7,528 bases of DNA, from positions 1 through 7,528 of the forward strand of contig JABDKS010000344.1 of assembly GCA_013002105.1 (NCBI GenBank), in the 5' to 3' direction. The DNA comes from Pirellulaceae bacterium (GTDB taxonomy: Bacteria > Planctomycetota > Planctomycetia > Pirellulales > Pirellulaceae). Each line of letters begins with the position of its first letter. The stretch's first letter is position 1. The translations under genes were made by a program, and so were the position numbers. The notes beneath the pieces are model-generated. The model was not told the origin of the DNA. It worked only from the letters and a program-made list of their open reading frames with translations, and ran no database searches. Positions 6,684 through 7,528 of the stretch are shown here, piece by piece.

Positions 6684-7391
6684 ATGTCGGCAGACCAACT
6701 GATCCAGCGTTGTCACCAATTCGCACAACTGCCCGACGATACCGTTGCGGACGCCGACTCGCTGATCGGATTCTTCCAACTATTTCGGCCCGATGGACGC
6801 GGTATTGAAGGGCTATTTGACGATCTATCGTGCGGAGCAGATCTTCACGCACGACTGGACGAATTGGAGGTCGCAGCGCGTGAAGATCGCCGGCCTCAGG
6901 GTGGACTTGATGCGTATTTTATTGTCCGACGTCCACATATCCTCAGTGCTGAGTCGGTTGAGCGGCTTGCGAAACAATGGCTAAGTAAACTGCTGGAACT
7001 TGCCATCGAGTTAGGCGATACGAACGTTGCAGAGCTATTGCAGTCCATGCCAACGATCCGAATCCTCGAAGGTCACCCGCCGAAAAACCCGAAAATCGAA
7101 GCGGAGAAATCCGATCTACTGAGAGCCTTCCAAGAACGAATCCCGAAGTGGTGCGAACAGTTCGCTGACGCGGACGAACACGCCGAGGCACTTCGTCCGG
7201 CCTACTATTTCAATACCTGCGACCCGATGGTGCGTGACTATTTGATGTGGCCGCTGTACGCGCCAGTCGTCGAAGTCCGCGAACCGTTCGCCGCCTACTT
7301 TGAACTCTGGAAACATCGGGTTAAATACCGAATCTTTAACGATCACCAGATCGATCTCTACCTGCCGCGTCAGTTCGCGTCGCCGCAATGA
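6684..7391 (+). CDS. Hypothetical protein, soluble, family not recognised
   Basis: I do not recognise a characterised family. The ATG at 6684 gives 235 residues (MSADQLIQRCHQF). Starts at 6567 or 6579 in the same frame would add 35-39 residues, but that stretch has mixed composition and no signal peptide, so I prefer the later start although it lacks a Shine-Dalgarno site. The protein appears soluble, with no membrane segment. It is acidic and mainly helical through the middle, for example VERLAKQWLSKLLELAIELG (about 92-111). The C terminus is aromatic-rich and distinctive: YYFNTCDPMVRDYLMWPLYA, then FAAYFELWKHRVKYRIF and QIDLYLPRQF. Such conserved-looking W/Y/P blocks suggest a real lineage-specific family; I have an uncertain memory of similar planctomycete hypotheticals. 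It is on the same strand as the TolC-like gene but 340 bases away, so a functional link is not shown. Confidence 0.7.
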   Translation: MSADQLIQRCHQFAQLPDDTVADADSLIGFFQLFRPDGRGIEGLFDDLSCGADLHARLDELEVAAREDRRPQGGLDAYFIVRRPHILSAESVERLAKQWLSKLLELAIELGDTNVAELLQSMPTIRILEGHPPKNPKIEAEKSDLLRAFQERIPKWCEQFADADEHAEALRPAYYFNTCDPMVRDYLMWPLYAPVVEVREPFAAYFELWKHRVKYRIFNDHQIDLYLPRQFASPQ

Positions 7392-7475
7392 CAGACCGCC
7401 GACCGCATCATCTTTTCGCTTAACCCCATCCCATCGATTCGGTTACACTGCTGGCAGACTTTATTTGACCTCCGT

Positions 7476-7480
7476 GGAGA
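7476..7480 (+). promoter_or_regulatory. GGAGA ribosome binding site
   Basis: GGAGA lies 6 bases before the ATG at 7487 and is the best-placed Shine-Dalgarno match in the window. It supports that ATG as the start of the gene running off the right edge. A TACACT about 38 bases before the start could be a -10 element, but no good -35 partner was found. Confidence 0.6.
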
Positions 7481-7486
7481 CGATCG

Positions 7487-7528
7487 ATGAGACGATGTTT
7501 TGCTGCGTGTTCTTTGTTTGTGTTGTTC
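7487..7528 (+). CDS. Start of a probably exported protein (signal peptide only)
   Basis: Only 14 codons are in the window (MRRCFAACSLFVLF); the gene continues past the right edge. Two arginines followed by a hydrophobic run are the expected start of a Sec signal peptide, and a well-spaced GGAGA precedes the ATG. It starts 95 bases after the preceding stop on the same strand, so it may have its own promoter. The function cannot be inferred. Confidence 0.6.
   Translation, partial: MRRCFAACSLFVLF

Noticed and set aside
1..7528. tRNA, rRNA, CRISPR array, insertion sequence or integrase
   Set aside because: No cloverleaf, regularly spaced repeats, transposase motifs or terminal inverted repeats with target duplications were seen on either strand.

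Overview
The window (about 55% G+C, dense with genes, few strong Shine-Dalgarno sites) looks like a planctomycete of the Pirellulaceae / Rhodopirellula type. This rests on family resemblance only: a PqqD-like/M50-type protein encoded with two HlyD-type adaptors and a long TolC-like lipoprotein is an arrangement I associate with that phylum. No rRNA or other marker gene is present, so the assignment is an inference.

Layout. Minus strand, in transcription order: a membrane-anchored HlyD-type adaptor with a long GAF-like N-terminal region (3547 to 1772), a secreted HlyD/RND-type periplasmic adaptor (1589 to 501), and the first 150 codons of a PqqD-like/M50-type protein that runs off the left edge (451 to 1). 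These three appear to form one operon. A 543-bp divergent intergenic region (3548-4090) follows, holding direct repeats, a palindrome and two tandem hairpins. On the plus strand are a TolC-family outer-membrane lipoprotein (4091-6343), a 340-bp gap with inverted repeats, an unrecognised 235-residue protein (6684-7391), and the first 14 codons of a probably exported protein (7487 to the right edge) behind a good ribosome binding site.

How the genes fit together. Outer-membrane channel, periplasmic adaptor and membrane-anchored adaptor are parts of a tripartite export machine. The PqqD-like/M50-type protein would be the inner-membrane component. No ABC, MFS or RND pump is encoded in the window, so the energy source and substrate are unknown; a peptide or protein substrate is an inference from the PqqD-like domain.

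The most striking observation is that the first adaptor gene is interrupted by an in-frame TAA (1772-1774). The same frame stays open for 57 more codons, completes the expected C-terminal adaptor fold, and ends 8 bases from the next gene's ATG. This is a recent nonsense mutation, a sequencing error, or readthrough. No tRNA, rRNA, CRISPR array, insertion sequence or integrase was seen.
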